From: Candidatus Saccharicenans sp.
GTDB taxonomy: Bacteria > Acidobacteriota > Aminicenantia > Aminicenantales > Saccharicenantaceae
Length of the DNA: 64,000 nt
Assembly (NCBI GenBank): GCA_030017715.1
Contig: JASEIU010000004.1
Span: 62,001-126,000, forward strand
Direction: 5' to 3'
In this document: in pieces, positions 52,957 to 61,679 of the stretch
How the letters are laid out: every line of letters begins with the position of its first letter
Numbering within the stretch: position 1 is the first letter of the stretch
Made by a program: the position numbers and the translations under genes
The notes under the pieces: model-generated
What the model saw: only the letters and a program-made list of their open reading frames with translations
Told to the model about the DNA's origin: nothing
Database searches by the model: none

Positions 52957-53943
52957 TCAACAGATCCTGGGCAGCAATTCCGAGGTCAGAGGCTCCAGCA
53001 ACCTCAAGCCGCCGCTTGAAGTCCGCAGCAGGGCCTCGCCTTTCCTGCCTGTTTTATCCTGAACTTCACCGATGACGGTTGTCTGCCGCCCGGAAGAACT
53101 ATTTCTGAGGAACTTCAGGGCCCGGTTGGCTTCGCTTTCTTTAACCACCAGCAGGGCTCTCCCTTCGCAGGCCAGGTAAAGCGGGTCAATCCCCAGAATT
53201 TCCACCGCGCCCCGGAGCGTTCGGGAAAGAGGAATCCGCTCTTCTTCCACCAGCAGGGGATAACTGATTTTATCGGCCAGCTCGGATAGAACTGTAGCCA
53301 GCCCTCCCCGGGTGATATCCCTCATCCAGAGAGCGCCATTTTTCCAGAGCGGAAGAAGGAAAATAAGGGGCGCGCAGTCGCTCCTGACCCTGGAAGTCAT
53401 CCGGAAATTATTCCGAGCCAGCATGATAGCCAGCCCGTGTTCTCCGACTGGCCCGGTCACCAGAATCTTGTCGCCCGGTTTGATTTTTTCCGGTTGGGGA
53501 CGTCCTACCAGACGCCCGACACCGGCGGTGTTAATGTAAATTTTATCAGCCTGACCCCGCGGCACCACCTTGGTGTCGCCGGTGACGATGCTCACCCGAG
53601 TCCTGACGGCAGTCTTCTTGATGGACCTGAGGATTCTTTCCAGAGTGGCCATTTCCAGTCCTTCTTCTATTATCAGGGCCAGAGAAAGATACTCGGGCCT
53701 GGCCGCGGAGACTACCAGGTCATTTACCGTGCCGTTGACGCACAGGGTGCCGATGTCTCCTCCCGGGAAAAAAATCGGGTCAACGGTGTAGGAATCGGTG
53801 GTCAGAGCCAGGCCGGCCGGGAGCAAGGCCGAGTCATGAAGGAGGCCGAGATAGCGATTCTTGAAAACCGGCAGCAGCTTTTCTCTGATAAAATCCTGCA
53901 TCAGGCGGCCGCCGCTGCCCATTTCCAGACTGACCAGCTTCAT
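52957..53943 (-). CDS. hypE: Hydrogenase maturation protein HypE
   Basis: This 328-residue ATPase dehydrates a carbamoyl group on its own C-terminal Cys to thiocyanate, the cyanide source for [NiFe] hydrogenase. The chain ends in LLPRIC, the required terminal Cys. It has the AIR-synthase-like fold with LTTDSYTVDPIFFPGGDIG, GDTKVVPRG and MRDITRGGLATVL. Its ATG overlaps the hypD stop codon. No hypA, hypB, hypF or hydrogenase structural genes are in the window. Confidence 0.96.
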   Translation of the reverse strand: MKLVSLEMGSGGRLMQDFIREKLLPVFKNRYLGLLHDSALLPAGLALTTDSYTVDPIFFPGGDIGTLCVNGTVNDLVVSAARPEYLSLALIIEEGLEMATLERILRSIKKTAVRTRVSIVTGDTKVVPRGQADKIYINTAGVGRLVGRPQPEKIKPGDKILVTGPVGEHGLAIMLARNNFRMTSRVRSDCAPLIFLLPLWKNGALWMRDITRGGLATVLSELADKISYPLLVEEERIPLSRTLRGAVEILGIDPLYLACEGRALLVVKESEANRALKFLRNSSSGRQTTVIGEVQDKTGRKGEALLRTSSGGLRLLEPLTSELLPRIC

Positions 53944-55079
53944 TTCTTTTTTTCTCCGGAGGAATATTTGTATTCTATAAGACAGGCCCCTTCATAGGAA
54001 ACCATGCATGGCCCTTGCGGATGGTCAGGGTTACAGTGCCGGGCAAAAAGAGGGCAGTCAACCGGCTCTAATAGGCCTTTCAATACTTCTCCGCACCGGC
54101 AGCCCGATTTCAGGGACTTTCCGGGCTGGAGACGCAGATTGAATCTTCTGGCGGCCTCCAGTTTCTGCCACTCGGACTTCAGGCGCAGGCCGCTGTTTTT
54201 GATCCTTCCCAGCCCGCGCCACTCGGCTTCGTAAGGCTCGAGCATCTCGGCCATCAGGGCCAGGGCTCCGGGATTGCCTTCAGCCCGGACCGCCCGCCGA
54301 TATTCATTGGCCACTTCCGGACGTCCGGCCCGGACCTGCCGCACCACCGACAGGATTCCCAGCAGCACATCGGCCGGCTCGAAACCGGCGATGGCTCCAG
54401 GCAGTCGGTATTTTTCAGCCACAAAACTGTAGGCCTGCTGGCCGATGATGACGCTGACATGGCCGGGATAGATGAAGCCGTCAATGTCCACTTCCCCCGA
54501 TCGCAGGATGGCTTCTAAAGCCGGGGGAATCAGCCATAGAGCAGCCAGCAAAGTAAAATTCTTCAGACCTGTAGCGGCAGCCTTTTTTGCAGTAAAGGCG
54601 ATAGCCGGAATGGTGGTTTCGAACCCGGCTCCGAAAAACATTACTTCCTTTTCCGGGTGTTGGCCGGCCAGCTCCAGGGCTTCGTCCGGCGAGTAAACAA
54701 TTTTTATTTCGGAACCTGGAGAGGGAACCGTGGTCTGCAAACTGCCGCGGCCCGTCGGCACTCTGGTCATATCGCCGAAGGTGGTGGCGATGATGTTTTT
54801 TTGAGAGGTGACCAGGTCGATCACGGCCTCATGATAGTAATCGGGAGTTATGCAGACCGGACAGCCTGGACCGGAGACCATCACCACGCCCGCTTCCTTT
54901 AACAGCGGTTTTAAGCCGGAGCGATGAAGGGTCATGGTGTGAGTGCCGCAGACTTCCATTATTCTGAGCGGTCTGTTTATAGCTTCGGTCTCCCTGGATA
55001 TGGCTCGCAGGAGGTTTCTGATGGTGGGACCTGAGCGCCAGTCGGAAAGCGTTTCCAGAGATGATTTTCTTGGAGGCAT
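53940..55079 (-). CDS. hypD: Hydrogenase maturation protein HypD
   Basis: This 379-residue Fe-S protein forms the Fe(CN)2CO scaffold with HypC. Conserved are EVCGTHTM, SGPGCPVCITP, FGAGFETTIPA, GFEPADVLLG, and the C-terminal cluster cysteines in CRCGEVLKG, DCPLFARHC and GPCMVSYEGAC. It starts 2 bp after hypC ends and overlaps hypE by 4 bp (ATGA), so the three form one operon. Confidence 0.96.
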   Translation of the reverse strand: MPPRKSSLETLSDWRSGPTIRNLLRAISRETEAINRPLRIMEVCGTHTMTLHRSGLKPLLKEAGVVMVSGPGCPVCITPDYYHEAVIDLVTSQKNIIATTFGDMTRVPTGRGSLQTTVPSPGSEIKIVYSPDEALELAGQHPEKEVMFFGAGFETTIPAIAFTAKKAAATGLKNFTLLAALWLIPPALEAILRSGEVDIDGFIYPGHVSVIIGQQAYSFVAEKYRLPGAIAGFEPADVLLGILSVVRQVRAGRPEVANEYRRAVRAEGNPGALALMAEMLEPYEAEWRGLGRIKNSGLRLKSEWQKLEAARRFNLRLQPGKSLKSGCRCGEVLKGLLEPVDCPLFARHCNPDHPQGPCMVSYEGACLIEYKYSSGEKKK

Positions 55080-55081
55080 AG

Positions 55082-55312
55082 TCAGTCGGCGGAGTTCAAT
55101 TTTTCCAGCTCTTGGAAGAGCCTAAGGGTGCGTCGGGCTTCCGCCCGGTCAAGCCGGGAAATGGCGAAGCCGGCATGGACTATCACCCAGTCGCCAACCT
55201 TTACTCCTGGAAGGAGAGAGAAGTTGGCCAGGACTGTTGTACCCATATAATCAACCTGTCCGGTGCCGTCATCCTGCAGGCTGACAACTTTTCCAGGTAC
55301 GGCCAGACACAT
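55082..55312 (-). CDS. hypC: Hydrogenase maturation chaperone HypC/HybG family
   Basis: This 76-residue chaperone begins MCLAVPGKVV; Cys2 is the essential ligand exposed after Met removal. That fixes the start at 55312 although the frame is open further upstream. AGGAGG sits 5 nt before. It carries the Fe(CN)2CO group with HypD. A promoter with a perfect 18-bp palindrome is just upstream. Confidence 0.95.
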   Translation of the reverse strand: MCLAVPGKVVSLQDDGTGQVDYMGTTVLANFSLLPGVKVGDWVIVHAGFAISRLDRAEARRTLRLFQELEKLNSAD

Positions 55313-55330
55313 CTTTTCCTCCTGAAATTT

Positions 55331-55359
55331 AAGATACCAGAACCGGCCGGTTCTGTCCA
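55331..55359 (-). promoter_or_regulatory. hypCDE promoter with an 18-bp palindrome
   Basis: On the minus strand TGGACA (55354-55359) and TATCTT (55331-55336) are 17 bp apart. The spacer is filled by the perfect palindrome CAGAACCGGCCGGTTCTG (55338-55355), which reaches the edge of the -35 box. Confidence 0.6.
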
Positions 55360-55529
55360 CCGCCGGCGGGGCAGTTGCTGGCGGCCGGCGCGGCCTTACT
55401 CAAGTCGCGGGCCCACTGAATGCCTTTTCCCGGGGGAGCGGATAAACTGAGGAGACCGGAGGCGGGGCTTTGGCGGCTTCACAATCTGGTCTATCAAGGA
55501 GACGGAGAGGCTTCAGAGGGGGCCGTTTT

Positions 55530-55558
55530 TTGACAATTCGGCGGGGTCTCCTTATAAT
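55530..55558 (+). promoter_or_regulatory. Perfect-consensus promoter of the uppS operon
   Basis: TTGACA (55530-55535), 17-bp spacer, TATAAT (55553-55558). The uppS ATG at 55566 starts 8 nt after the -10 box, so the mRNA is probably leaderless. Confidence 0.85.
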
Positions 55559-55565
55559 GTTTTTC

Positions 55566-56351
55566 ATGTTTGACACCCTGGAAGGCTATATCAAGCCCGG
55601 AACTGTGGAAGCAGACCTGGTCAAAAGGATAGATTTTTTCCGCCTTCCGGTTCATGTGGCCATTATCATGGACGGAAACGGGCGCTGGGCCCGTCAGAGG
55701 AACCTGCCCCGGACCGAAGGCCATAAAGCCGGGAGCGAATCGGTCAAGGAGGCGGTGGAAGCGGCCGCCCGTCTGGGTATTAAATACCTGACGCTTTACG
55801 CTTTTTCCATGGAAAACTGGAAAAGACCGGAGAATGAGGTTAACACCCTGTGGAGTCTGCTCAAGAAATACCTGGCCGAAGAAAGCCGGGTGCTGTTGGA
55901 AAATGACCTCAGGCTCAGGGTAATTGGCGAAAGAAGCGGCATTCCGTATCTGGTCAGGCGGGAGCTGGCCCGGGTGGAACGGCAGACCCGCCACAACCGC
56001 CGGATGACCGTGGTGCTGGCCTTAAATTACGGCGGTCGGCAGGAAATAATCAGGGCCATCAAGAAAATGGTCAGAAGGAAGAGCCGGCTGGATGAAATAG
56101 ATGAGAACCTGTTTGCCCGTTACCTTGATACGGCCGGGCTGCCCGACCCCGACCTGCTGATCAGGACCAGCGGCGAACTGAGACTGAGCAATTTTCTCCT
56201 CTGGCAGTCTGCCTACACCGAATTATGGGTGACCCCGGTTCTCTGGCCGGATTTCCGGAAAAAGGACCTGTTGCAGGCAGTCGTGGATTTCCAGAAAAGA
56301 GAGAGAAGATTCGGCGGGGTGGAACCGGCTCAGAAGAAAGGCAGGAATTGA
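55566..56351 (+). CDS. uppS: Isoprenyl transferase (undecaprenyl diphosphate synthase)
   Basis: This cis-prenyltransferase makes the lipid carrier for peptidoglycan and O-antigen. Motifs are HVAIIMDGNGRWARQRNLPR, YAFSMENWKRP and GELRLSNFLLWQSAYTELW. I place the start at ATG 55566 (MFDTLEGYIK, 261 residues) because an earlier ATG (55557) lies inside the -10 box and still longer frames begin upstream of the promoter. GTG within the next 20 codons is a less likely alternative. First of the uppS-cdsA-dxr-rseP-ispG-larE run. Confidence 0.95.
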   Translation: MFDTLEGYIKPGTVEADLVKRIDFFRLPVHVAIIMDGNGRWARQRNLPRTEGHKAGSESVKEAVEAAARLGIKYLTLYAFSMENWKRPENEVNTLWSLLKKYLAEESRVLLENDLRLRVIGERSGIPYLVRRELARVERQTRHNRRMTVVLALNYGGRQEIIRAIKKMVRRKSRLDEIDENLFARYLDTAGLPDPDLLIRTSGELRLSNFLLWQSAYTELWVTPVLWPDFRKKDLLQAVVDFQKRERRFGGVEPAQKKGRN

Positions 56352-56352
56352 A

Positions 56353-57162
56353 ATGGGACTCTGGCAGAGAACTAAAACTGCTCTCATCATACTCGGTCTT
56401 TTATTTGTCATAATCCAGTTTGCCCCTCCCTGGGTTTTTTTCCTGGCCCTGCAACTGACCATCATCGGCGGCCTGCTGGAATTTTACGGCTTGAGCAATC
56501 GCCGGAAATTTTTCCCCAAAAAACTGCTGGGATGCCTGTTTGCCCTGATTATCGGGGCCACTTTTTACTTTGATAGTTTTCCTTTCCTGCTGGGCTTTAC
56601 AGTTATGACTCTGATAACCTTCGTATACTACGTCATAGATACCAGCAGCCTGGAAAAGCTGGCTCTGTTTCCAAGTTCTTTCAGTCTGACCATATCCGGA
56701 GTGGTCTATGTCAGCCTGACCATGAATTTTCTTTACTGGATCAGACGAGATTTCGGCATTCTCTGGCTTTATCTGCTGTTTGCGGTCATATCCCTTGGCG
56801 ATACCGGGGCTTTTCTGCTGGGCAAGACTTTTGGCCGGAGAAAAATGACCCCCATTGCCAGTCCCAACAAGACCTGGGAAGGGGCACTGGGCGGTTTGCT
56901 CTGGGCGGCTGCGGGAGGCTGGCTGGCCCGGACATTGCTTCTGCCGCGGTTTCCACTGCTGGAAGTGGTCGTCCTGAGCGTTGTAGTTCATGCCGCGGCC
57001 CAGGTGGCCGACCCCCTGGAATCTCTGTTTAAGCGAGCGGTCGGAGTCAAAGATTCCTCCAACCTGGTTCCAGGACACGGGGGAATCCTTGACCGCATAG
57101 ATAGTTTTACCCTGGCGGCTCCCGTTTTTTATTATTTAATGAAACTCTTGATCATGAAATAA
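56353..57162 (+). CDS. cdsA: Phosphatidate cytidylyltransferase
   Basis: This 269-residue inner-membrane enzyme makes CDP-diacylglycerol. It has about eight hydrophobic segments, SLGDTGAFLLGKTFGRRKM, SPNKTWEGALGG and the C-terminal signature KDSSNLVPGHGGILDRIDS. It begins 1 bp after the uppS stop codon, the usual uppS-cdsA arrangement. Confidence 0.95.
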   Translation: MGLWQRTKTALIILGLLFVIIQFAPPWVFFLALQLTIIGGLLEFYGLSNRRKFFPKKLLGCLFALIIGATFYFDSFPFLLGFTVMTLITFVYYVIDTSSLEKLALFPSSFSLTISGVVYVSLTMNFLYWIRRDFGILWLYLLFAVISLGDTGAFLLGKTFGRRKMTPIASPNKTWEGALGGLLWAAAGGWLARTLLLPRFPLLEVVVLSVVVHAAAQVADPLESLFKRAVGVKDSSNLVPGHGGILDRIDSFTLAAPVFYYLMKLLIMK

Positions 57163-57178
57163 ACTGAAACCTGGTTTC

Positions 57179-58360
57179 ATGAAAAACAGAAAAAAACGCC
57201 TGGCAATTCTTGGCAGCACCGGCTCCATCGGTCAGAGTACCCTGGATGTTGTCCGGCGCTTCAGGGAGAGGTATGAAGTGGTCGGGCTGGCAGCCGGCCG
57301 AAACACCGGATTGCTGGCCGAGCAGATATCCGAGTTCCGGCCGGAAATTGTGGCTGTGAAGACTGAAAGTCATGCCAGGAAACTGAGGAAAAGGCTCGGC
57401 CGGCGGAAAATAAGAATCGTCCACGGGGAGGACGGCTATGAAATGGTGGCTGCCGCCCGGAAAGCCGACCTGGTCGTCTCAGCCATTACCGGAATTGCCG
57501 GACTGAAACCGACGCTGGCTGCTCTTAAGAGCGGGAAGGATCTGGCTCTGGCCAACAAGGAATCGATGGTCGTGGCCGGGTCTCTTCTCAGGAAATTGGC
57601 CGCCCGGTCCGGAAGTCAGATTATTCCAGTTGACAGCGAGCATTCAGGTGTTTTCCAGTGCCTGGCCGGAAGGGATAGGAAATTCATCAGGAAGGTCTAT
57701 CTGACCGCCTCCGGAGGACCATTCTTAAGGGTTCCCCTGGAAGAGCTGGCCGGCAAGACCCGGGCCGAAGCTCTGAAACACCCCCGCTGGAAGATGGGGC
57801 GGAAGGTAACCATAGATTCGGCCACGATGATGAACAAGGGCCTGGAGCTGATTGAGGCCAGGTGGCTATTTTCACTTCAGCCGGAACAACTGGGGGTGCT
57901 GATACATCCTCAGAGCATAGTTCATGCCCTGGTGGAGTTCTGCGACGGTTCGGTTCTGGCCCAGATGAGCCAGACCGACATGAGAATCCCGATCCAGTAT
58001 GCCCTCAGCTATCCGGAACGCTGGGAGGCGCCGTTGCCCTCCCTGGACCTGACTGAAATAAAGTCTCTGGAATTTTATCCGGTCGATGAGAAGAGGTTTC
58101 CGCTTTTCGGGCTGGCCAGGAAGGCCCTGGCGGCCGGCCTGAGTTTTCCGGTGGTGCTGAACGCAGCCAACGAAGTGGCTGTCCAAGCTTTTCTGGAAGG
58201 AAAGATCGCTTACGGTGAGATTTTTGAGGTTGTTAACCACTGCCTCGGCCGTCATCGACCCCGGGCTCTGGCCGGACTTGAGGATATTCTGGCTGTGGAC
58301 CGGGAGACCAGGAGTCAGGCCCAGCATTATTTCAGAGATCTGAAAGGGAATAAAGCATGA
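57179..58360 (+). CDS. dxr: 1-deoxy-D-xylulose 5-phosphate reductoisomerase
   Basis: This 393-residue enzyme is the second step of the MEP isoprenoid pathway. It has the NADPH loop GSTGSIGQSTLDVV, ANKESMVVAG, PVDSEHSGVFQCL, GRKVTIDSATMMNKGLELIEA and HPQSIVHALVEF. It lies between cdsA and rseP, overlapping rseP by 4 bp. ispG, another MEP enzyme, is two genes downstream. Confidence 0.97.
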   Translation: MKNRKKRLAILGSTGSIGQSTLDVVRRFRERYEVVGLAAGRNTGLLAEQISEFRPEIVAVKTESHARKLRKRLGRRKIRIVHGEDGYEMVAAARKADLVVSAITGIAGLKPTLAALKSGKDLALANKESMVVAGSLLRKLAARSGSQIIPVDSEHSGVFQCLAGRDRKFIRKVYLTASGGPFLRVPLEELAGKTRAEALKHPRWKMGRKVTIDSATMMNKGLELIEARWLFSLQPEQLGVLIHPQSIVHALVEFCDGSVLAQMSQTDMRIPIQYALSYPERWEAPLPSLDLTEIKSLEFYPVDEKRFPLFGLARKALAAGLSFPVVLNAANEVAVQAFLEGKIAYGEIFEVVNHCLGRHRPRALAGLEDILAVDRETRSQAQHYFRDLKGNKA

Positions 58361-59685
58361 CCATATTGGGCACCATTGTCGCTTTTCTGATTGTTTTTGG
58401 AATTCTGGTGTTCGTCCACGAGTTCGGGCACTTTTTCACGGCCAAGCTGGTGGGCGTCAGGGTGGAAGTGTTTTCTTTTGGTTACGGCAAGAGGCTGTTT
58501 GGAATCAAAAAGGACAATACTGATTACCGGGTCAGCCTGATTCCCATGGGAGGTTATGTCAAACTGCTGGGAGAAGGTATGTTCGAAAAAGAACGCCCCA
58601 TATCTCCCGATGATTTTATGGCCAAGAATCGTTTCCAGCGCTTTTTGATCCTGGTCATGGGCTCAATCATGAACATCCTGCTGGCCATAGTTCTGGTGGC
58701 CGTCCTCAATATGGTCGGGGTGACTGTTCCTGAATATCTGGAGCAGGCTCCGGTTATCGGCTGGGTTGACCCCGGTTCTCCGGCTGAAAGAGCCGGCCTG
58801 CAGATTGGCGACGAAATTCTGGAAATAAACGGCCGGGCGGTGAAAACCTGGAGCGAGGTGGAGATCGCCGTCGGCTCCAGACCGGAAAAAGAAATCCTGG
58901 TGACAGTAAAAAGAGGGCTGGACAGGTTGCAGGTTCCGCTGCTAACCGACAAGATAACCAGGTACGAGATGGGTTATGCCGGTTTCAGGGCTCATATTCT
59001 GACCCAGATTATGATGGTTAATCCCGGTTCACCGGCCGAGAAAGCCGGTCTGAAACCCGGAGATGTGATTCTGGCGGTCAACAGAGAGCCGGTATTTTTC
59101 TATAACTTTGTCAGGAAAATTGAAGAAAATCCTGAAAAGCCGCTGGTGTTGACTGTCGAAAGAAATGGAGAGCAACTTGATCTCACCGTCGTCCCCAGAA
59201 AAGAAGGCAACGTGGGCAAAATCGGGATTCTGCAGGGGGCCAGGTCGGTCACCCGGAAATATCCGTTTTTCTCTGCCTTTGGTCAGAGCTTCAAGGAAAA
59301 TGCCCGCAATACCTTTCTGGTTTTCAACTTCCTGAAAGACCTGTTCACCGGGCAGGCTTCGACCCGGCAGCTGGGGGGACCGATTGAAATAGCCAGTCTG
59401 TCGCATGCGGCTATGAAAATGGGTCTGCTGGCTATGATGAGCTGGATTGCCATCATCAGCCTGCAGCTGGGCATTCTGAACCTGCTGCCCATTCCGGTTT
59501 TTGACGGCGGGCAAATTTTTGTCCTGATGATCGAGGGACTGATCAGAAGGGACCTCAGCCCGAAGATGCGGGAAATCTGGATGCAGATCGGTTTTGTGAT
59601 TTTTATCTTCATAATCGTCTTTGTCATTCTGAACGACATCGTTAAGAGGTTGCCCAGCGGCTGGAAAAGCCTGATCCCGTTCTGA
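58357..59685 (+). CDS. rseP: Site-2 protease RseP
   Basis: This 442-residue intramembrane zinc metalloprotease has HEFGH in its first helix and NLLPIPVFDGGQ as the third-ligand motif. Two PDZ domains are visible (about 125-205 and 210-290; GSPAERAGLQIGDEILEING and GSPAEKAGLKPGDVILAVN). It cleaves anti-sigma factors and signal-peptide remnants in other bacteria. It overlaps dxr (ATGA) and ispG (TGATG). Confidence 0.96.
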   Translation: MTILGTIVAFLIVFGILVFVHEFGHFFTAKLVGVRVEVFSFGYGKRLFGIKKDNTDYRVSLIPMGGYVKLLGEGMFEKERPISPDDFMAKNRFQRFLILVMGSIMNILLAIVLVAVLNMVGVTVPEYLEQAPVIGWVDPGSPAERAGLQIGDEILEINGRAVKTWSEVEIAVGSRPEKEILVTVKRGLDRLQVPLLTDKITRYEMGYAGFRAHILTQIMMVNPGSPAEKAGLKPGDVILAVNREPVFFYNFVRKIEENPEKPLVLTVERNGEQLDLTVVPRKEGNVGKIGILQGARSVTRKYPFFSAFGQSFKENARNTFLVFNFLKDLFTGQASTRQLGGPIEIASLSHAAMKMGLLAMMSWIAIISLQLGILNLLPIPVFDGGQIFVLMIEGLIRRDLSPKMREIWMQIGFVIFIFIIVFVILNDIVKRLPSGWKSLIPF

Positions 59686-60818
59686 TGGTAAATGGCAAAA
59701 ACATGAAACCAGACCTTTATCCGCGGCGTCAGACACGCCCCATCCGGGTGGGCTCGGTGGTCATAGGCGGCGGAGCCCCGGTGGTAGTTCAATCGATGAC
59801 CAAGACCAGAACGGCTGATGTTCGGGCCACGGTGGCTCAAATTAAGAGACTGGAACGGGCCGGCTGCCGCCTGATCAGGGTGGCTGTTCCGGGAAGAGAA
59901 GACGCCCGGGCGATTAAAGAAATAAAAAAAAGGATTTCCATTCCGCTCATTGCTGATATCCATTTCAATCCCGGCCTGGCCATTCTGGCTCTGGAGGCCG
60001 GGGCCGATGGATTGAGAATCAACCCGGGCACCATCGGTCCAAAGGACAGGCTGAAGGATATCGTTCGCCTGGCGGCTGACCGCAAAGCGGCCATCAGGGT
60101 TGGAGTCAATTCGGGCTCGCTGGAAAAAGACCTGCTGGCCAGGTACGGACAGGCCACGGCTGAAGCTTTGGTGGAAAGCGCCCTGCGCCAGGTGAGGCAA
60201 CTTGAGGACCTGGGTTTTTATGAAATCAAGATTTCTCTAAAGGCTTCGGATATCAGCCGGACGCTTGAAGCATACAGGCTGCTGGCCGATAAGGTTGACT
60301 ATCCTTTTCATGCCGGGATCACCGAGGCCGGCACTCTGCTGTCAGGGAGCATCAAGTCCGCTGCCGGACTGGCTCTGTTGATAAGGGAGGGCCTGGCCGA
60401 TACCGTCAGGATCTCGCTGACCGCTCCGCCCGAAAGAGAAGTCCAGGTGGCTTATGAAATACTGAGAAGTCTGGGCCTGGAAAGCCGGGGAATAAGTTTT
60501 GTCTCCTGCCCGGGCTGCGGCCGAACCGAAGTTGACCTCCGCCGCCTGGCCGAAGCGGTGGAAAAGAGATTGTCGGGAATTAACGCTCCTCTGACGGTGG
60601 CGGTTATGGGTTGTCCGGTCAACGGGCCGGGGGAAGCCAGGGAGGCTGATGTCGGCGTGGCCTGCGGTCGGGGAGTCGGAGTCATTTTCAAAAGAGGCCG
60701 GATTGTTAATAAAGTGCCCGAGTCTGAAATTGTGCCCGCTCTGGTCCGGGAAGTGGAAATGATGGTCGGGGAGCCGGAGAGTAAAAACCGTAGAGCAGTG
60801 GACAGAAAGCCGGATTGA
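59685..60818 (+). CDS. ispG: 4-hydroxy-3-methylbut-2-en-1-yl diphosphate synthase IspG
   Basis: This 377-residue [4Fe-4S] enzyme of the MEP pathway has an N-terminal TIM barrel (VVVQSMTKTRTADVRATVAQ, PLIADIHFNPG, LRINPGTIG) and a C-terminal cluster domain with SCPGCGRTEVDL and MGCPVNGPGEAREADVG. The direct GcpE form lacks the insert found in plants and Chlamydia. A second ATG at 59703 is possible. It is coupled to rseP by a 1-bp overlap. Confidence 0.96.
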   Translation: MVNGKNMKPDLYPRRQTRPIRVGSVVIGGGAPVVVQSMTKTRTADVRATVAQIKRLERAGCRLIRVAVPGREDARAIKEIKKRISIPLIADIHFNPGLAILALEAGADGLRINPGTIGPKDRLKDIVRLAADRKAAIRVGVNSGSLEKDLLARYGQATAEALVESALRQVRQLEDLGFYEIKISLKASDISRTLEAYRLLADKVDYPFHAGITEAGTLLSGSIKSAAGLALLIREGLADTVRISLTAPPEREVQVAYEILRSLGLESRGISFVSCPGCGRTEVDLRRLAEAVEKRLSGINAPLTVAVMGCPVNGPGEAREADVGVACGRGVGVIFKRGRIVNKVPESEIVPALVREVEMMVGEPESKNRRAVDRKPD

Positions 60819-60849
60819 CAGCCGTGAATTCAGTCTACCCGAGGATAAT

Positions 60850-61674
60850 ATGAAAGTGGATAATAAAGTTTGGGCCAAATATCAGCGTCTGATAAAGAGA
60901 CTGAAATCCTGCGACGGCCTGCTGGTGGCTTTTTCCGGCGGGGTGGACAGCAGCCTGCTGCTCAAAGCCGCGGTTGATGCCGGAGTCAGGGTGCTGGCGG
61001 TGACGGTGGTTTCTCCGATCCACCACCGGGAAGAAATCGTAATCGCCCGGAAGATAGCCAGAAAACTCGGCGCACCTTTTCGGCTGATTCAGTCAGACGA
61101 TTATCTGAGAGAAGAATTTAAGAAAAATGACTATCGGCGCTGTTACTATTGCAAACGGGCAATTTTCGCCAGGCTCAAGGAGATGGCCAGAACCGAAGGG
61201 CTGGAGGCGGTAGTTGAGGGTTCCAACCTGGACGATGAAAACGATTACCGTCCCGGAACAAAAGCCCTGAGCGAACTCGAAGTGTGTTCACCGCTTAAGG
61301 AAGCCGGTCTCAGAAAAGTCGAAATCAGACTTCTGGCCAGGAGCTTTGGCCTGCCCAACTGGGACCGACCGGCCAACGCCTGTCTGGCCACCCGAATCCC
61401 TTACGGCCAGCCGGTGGAACCGGAATGGCTGGAAAAAATCGCCGCCGGGGAAACCTTTCTGAGAAAGCTGGGCTTTTCTCAGGTCCGGCTGCGGCACCAT
61501 GGTGAACTGGTGAGAATTGAAGTCTGGCCGCAGGAAATTTCTCTGGCTCTCCGACCGCAGAACCGGGATAAAATAAGACGCAGATTAAAGAAACTGGGCT
61601 GGAGATACATCTCGCTTGACCTGGAAGGTTACCGCACCGGAAGCTTCAATCCGGATGGGCTTAAGAAGATATAG
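60850..61674 (+). CDS. larE: LarE-type ATP-dependent sacrificial sulfur transferase
   Basis: This 274-residue PP-loop protein has VAFSGGVDSSLLLKAA at the ATP site, CYYCKR, the VEGSNLDDENDYRPG segment and NACLATRIPYG, whose Cys corresponds to the sulfur donor in LarE-type proteins. LarE makes the nickel-pincer nucleotide of lactate racemase together with LarB and LarC, neither of which is in the window; some homologues serve other pathways. GAGGATAAT precedes the ATG, 31 bp after ispG. Confidence 0.88.
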   Translation: MKVDNKVWAKYQRLIKRLKSCDGLLVAFSGGVDSSLLLKAAVDAGVRVLAVTVVSPIHHREEIVIARKIARKLGAPFRLIQSDDYLREEFKKNDYRRCYYCKRAIFARLKEMARTEGLEAVVEGSNLDDENDYRPGTKALSELEVCSPLKEAGLRKVEIRLLARSFGLPNWDRPANACLATRIPYGQPVEPEWLEKIAAGETFLRKLGFSQVRLRHHGELVRIEVWPQEISLALRPQNRDKIRRRLKKLGWRYISLDLEGYRTGSFNPDGLKKI

Positions 61675-61679
61675 AGCCT

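Noticed and set aside
55470-55565. Longer uppS frame beginning at 55470
   Set aside because: It starts upstream of the consensus promoter, encodes an Arg-rich stretch unlike the family, and would not be on the mRNA.
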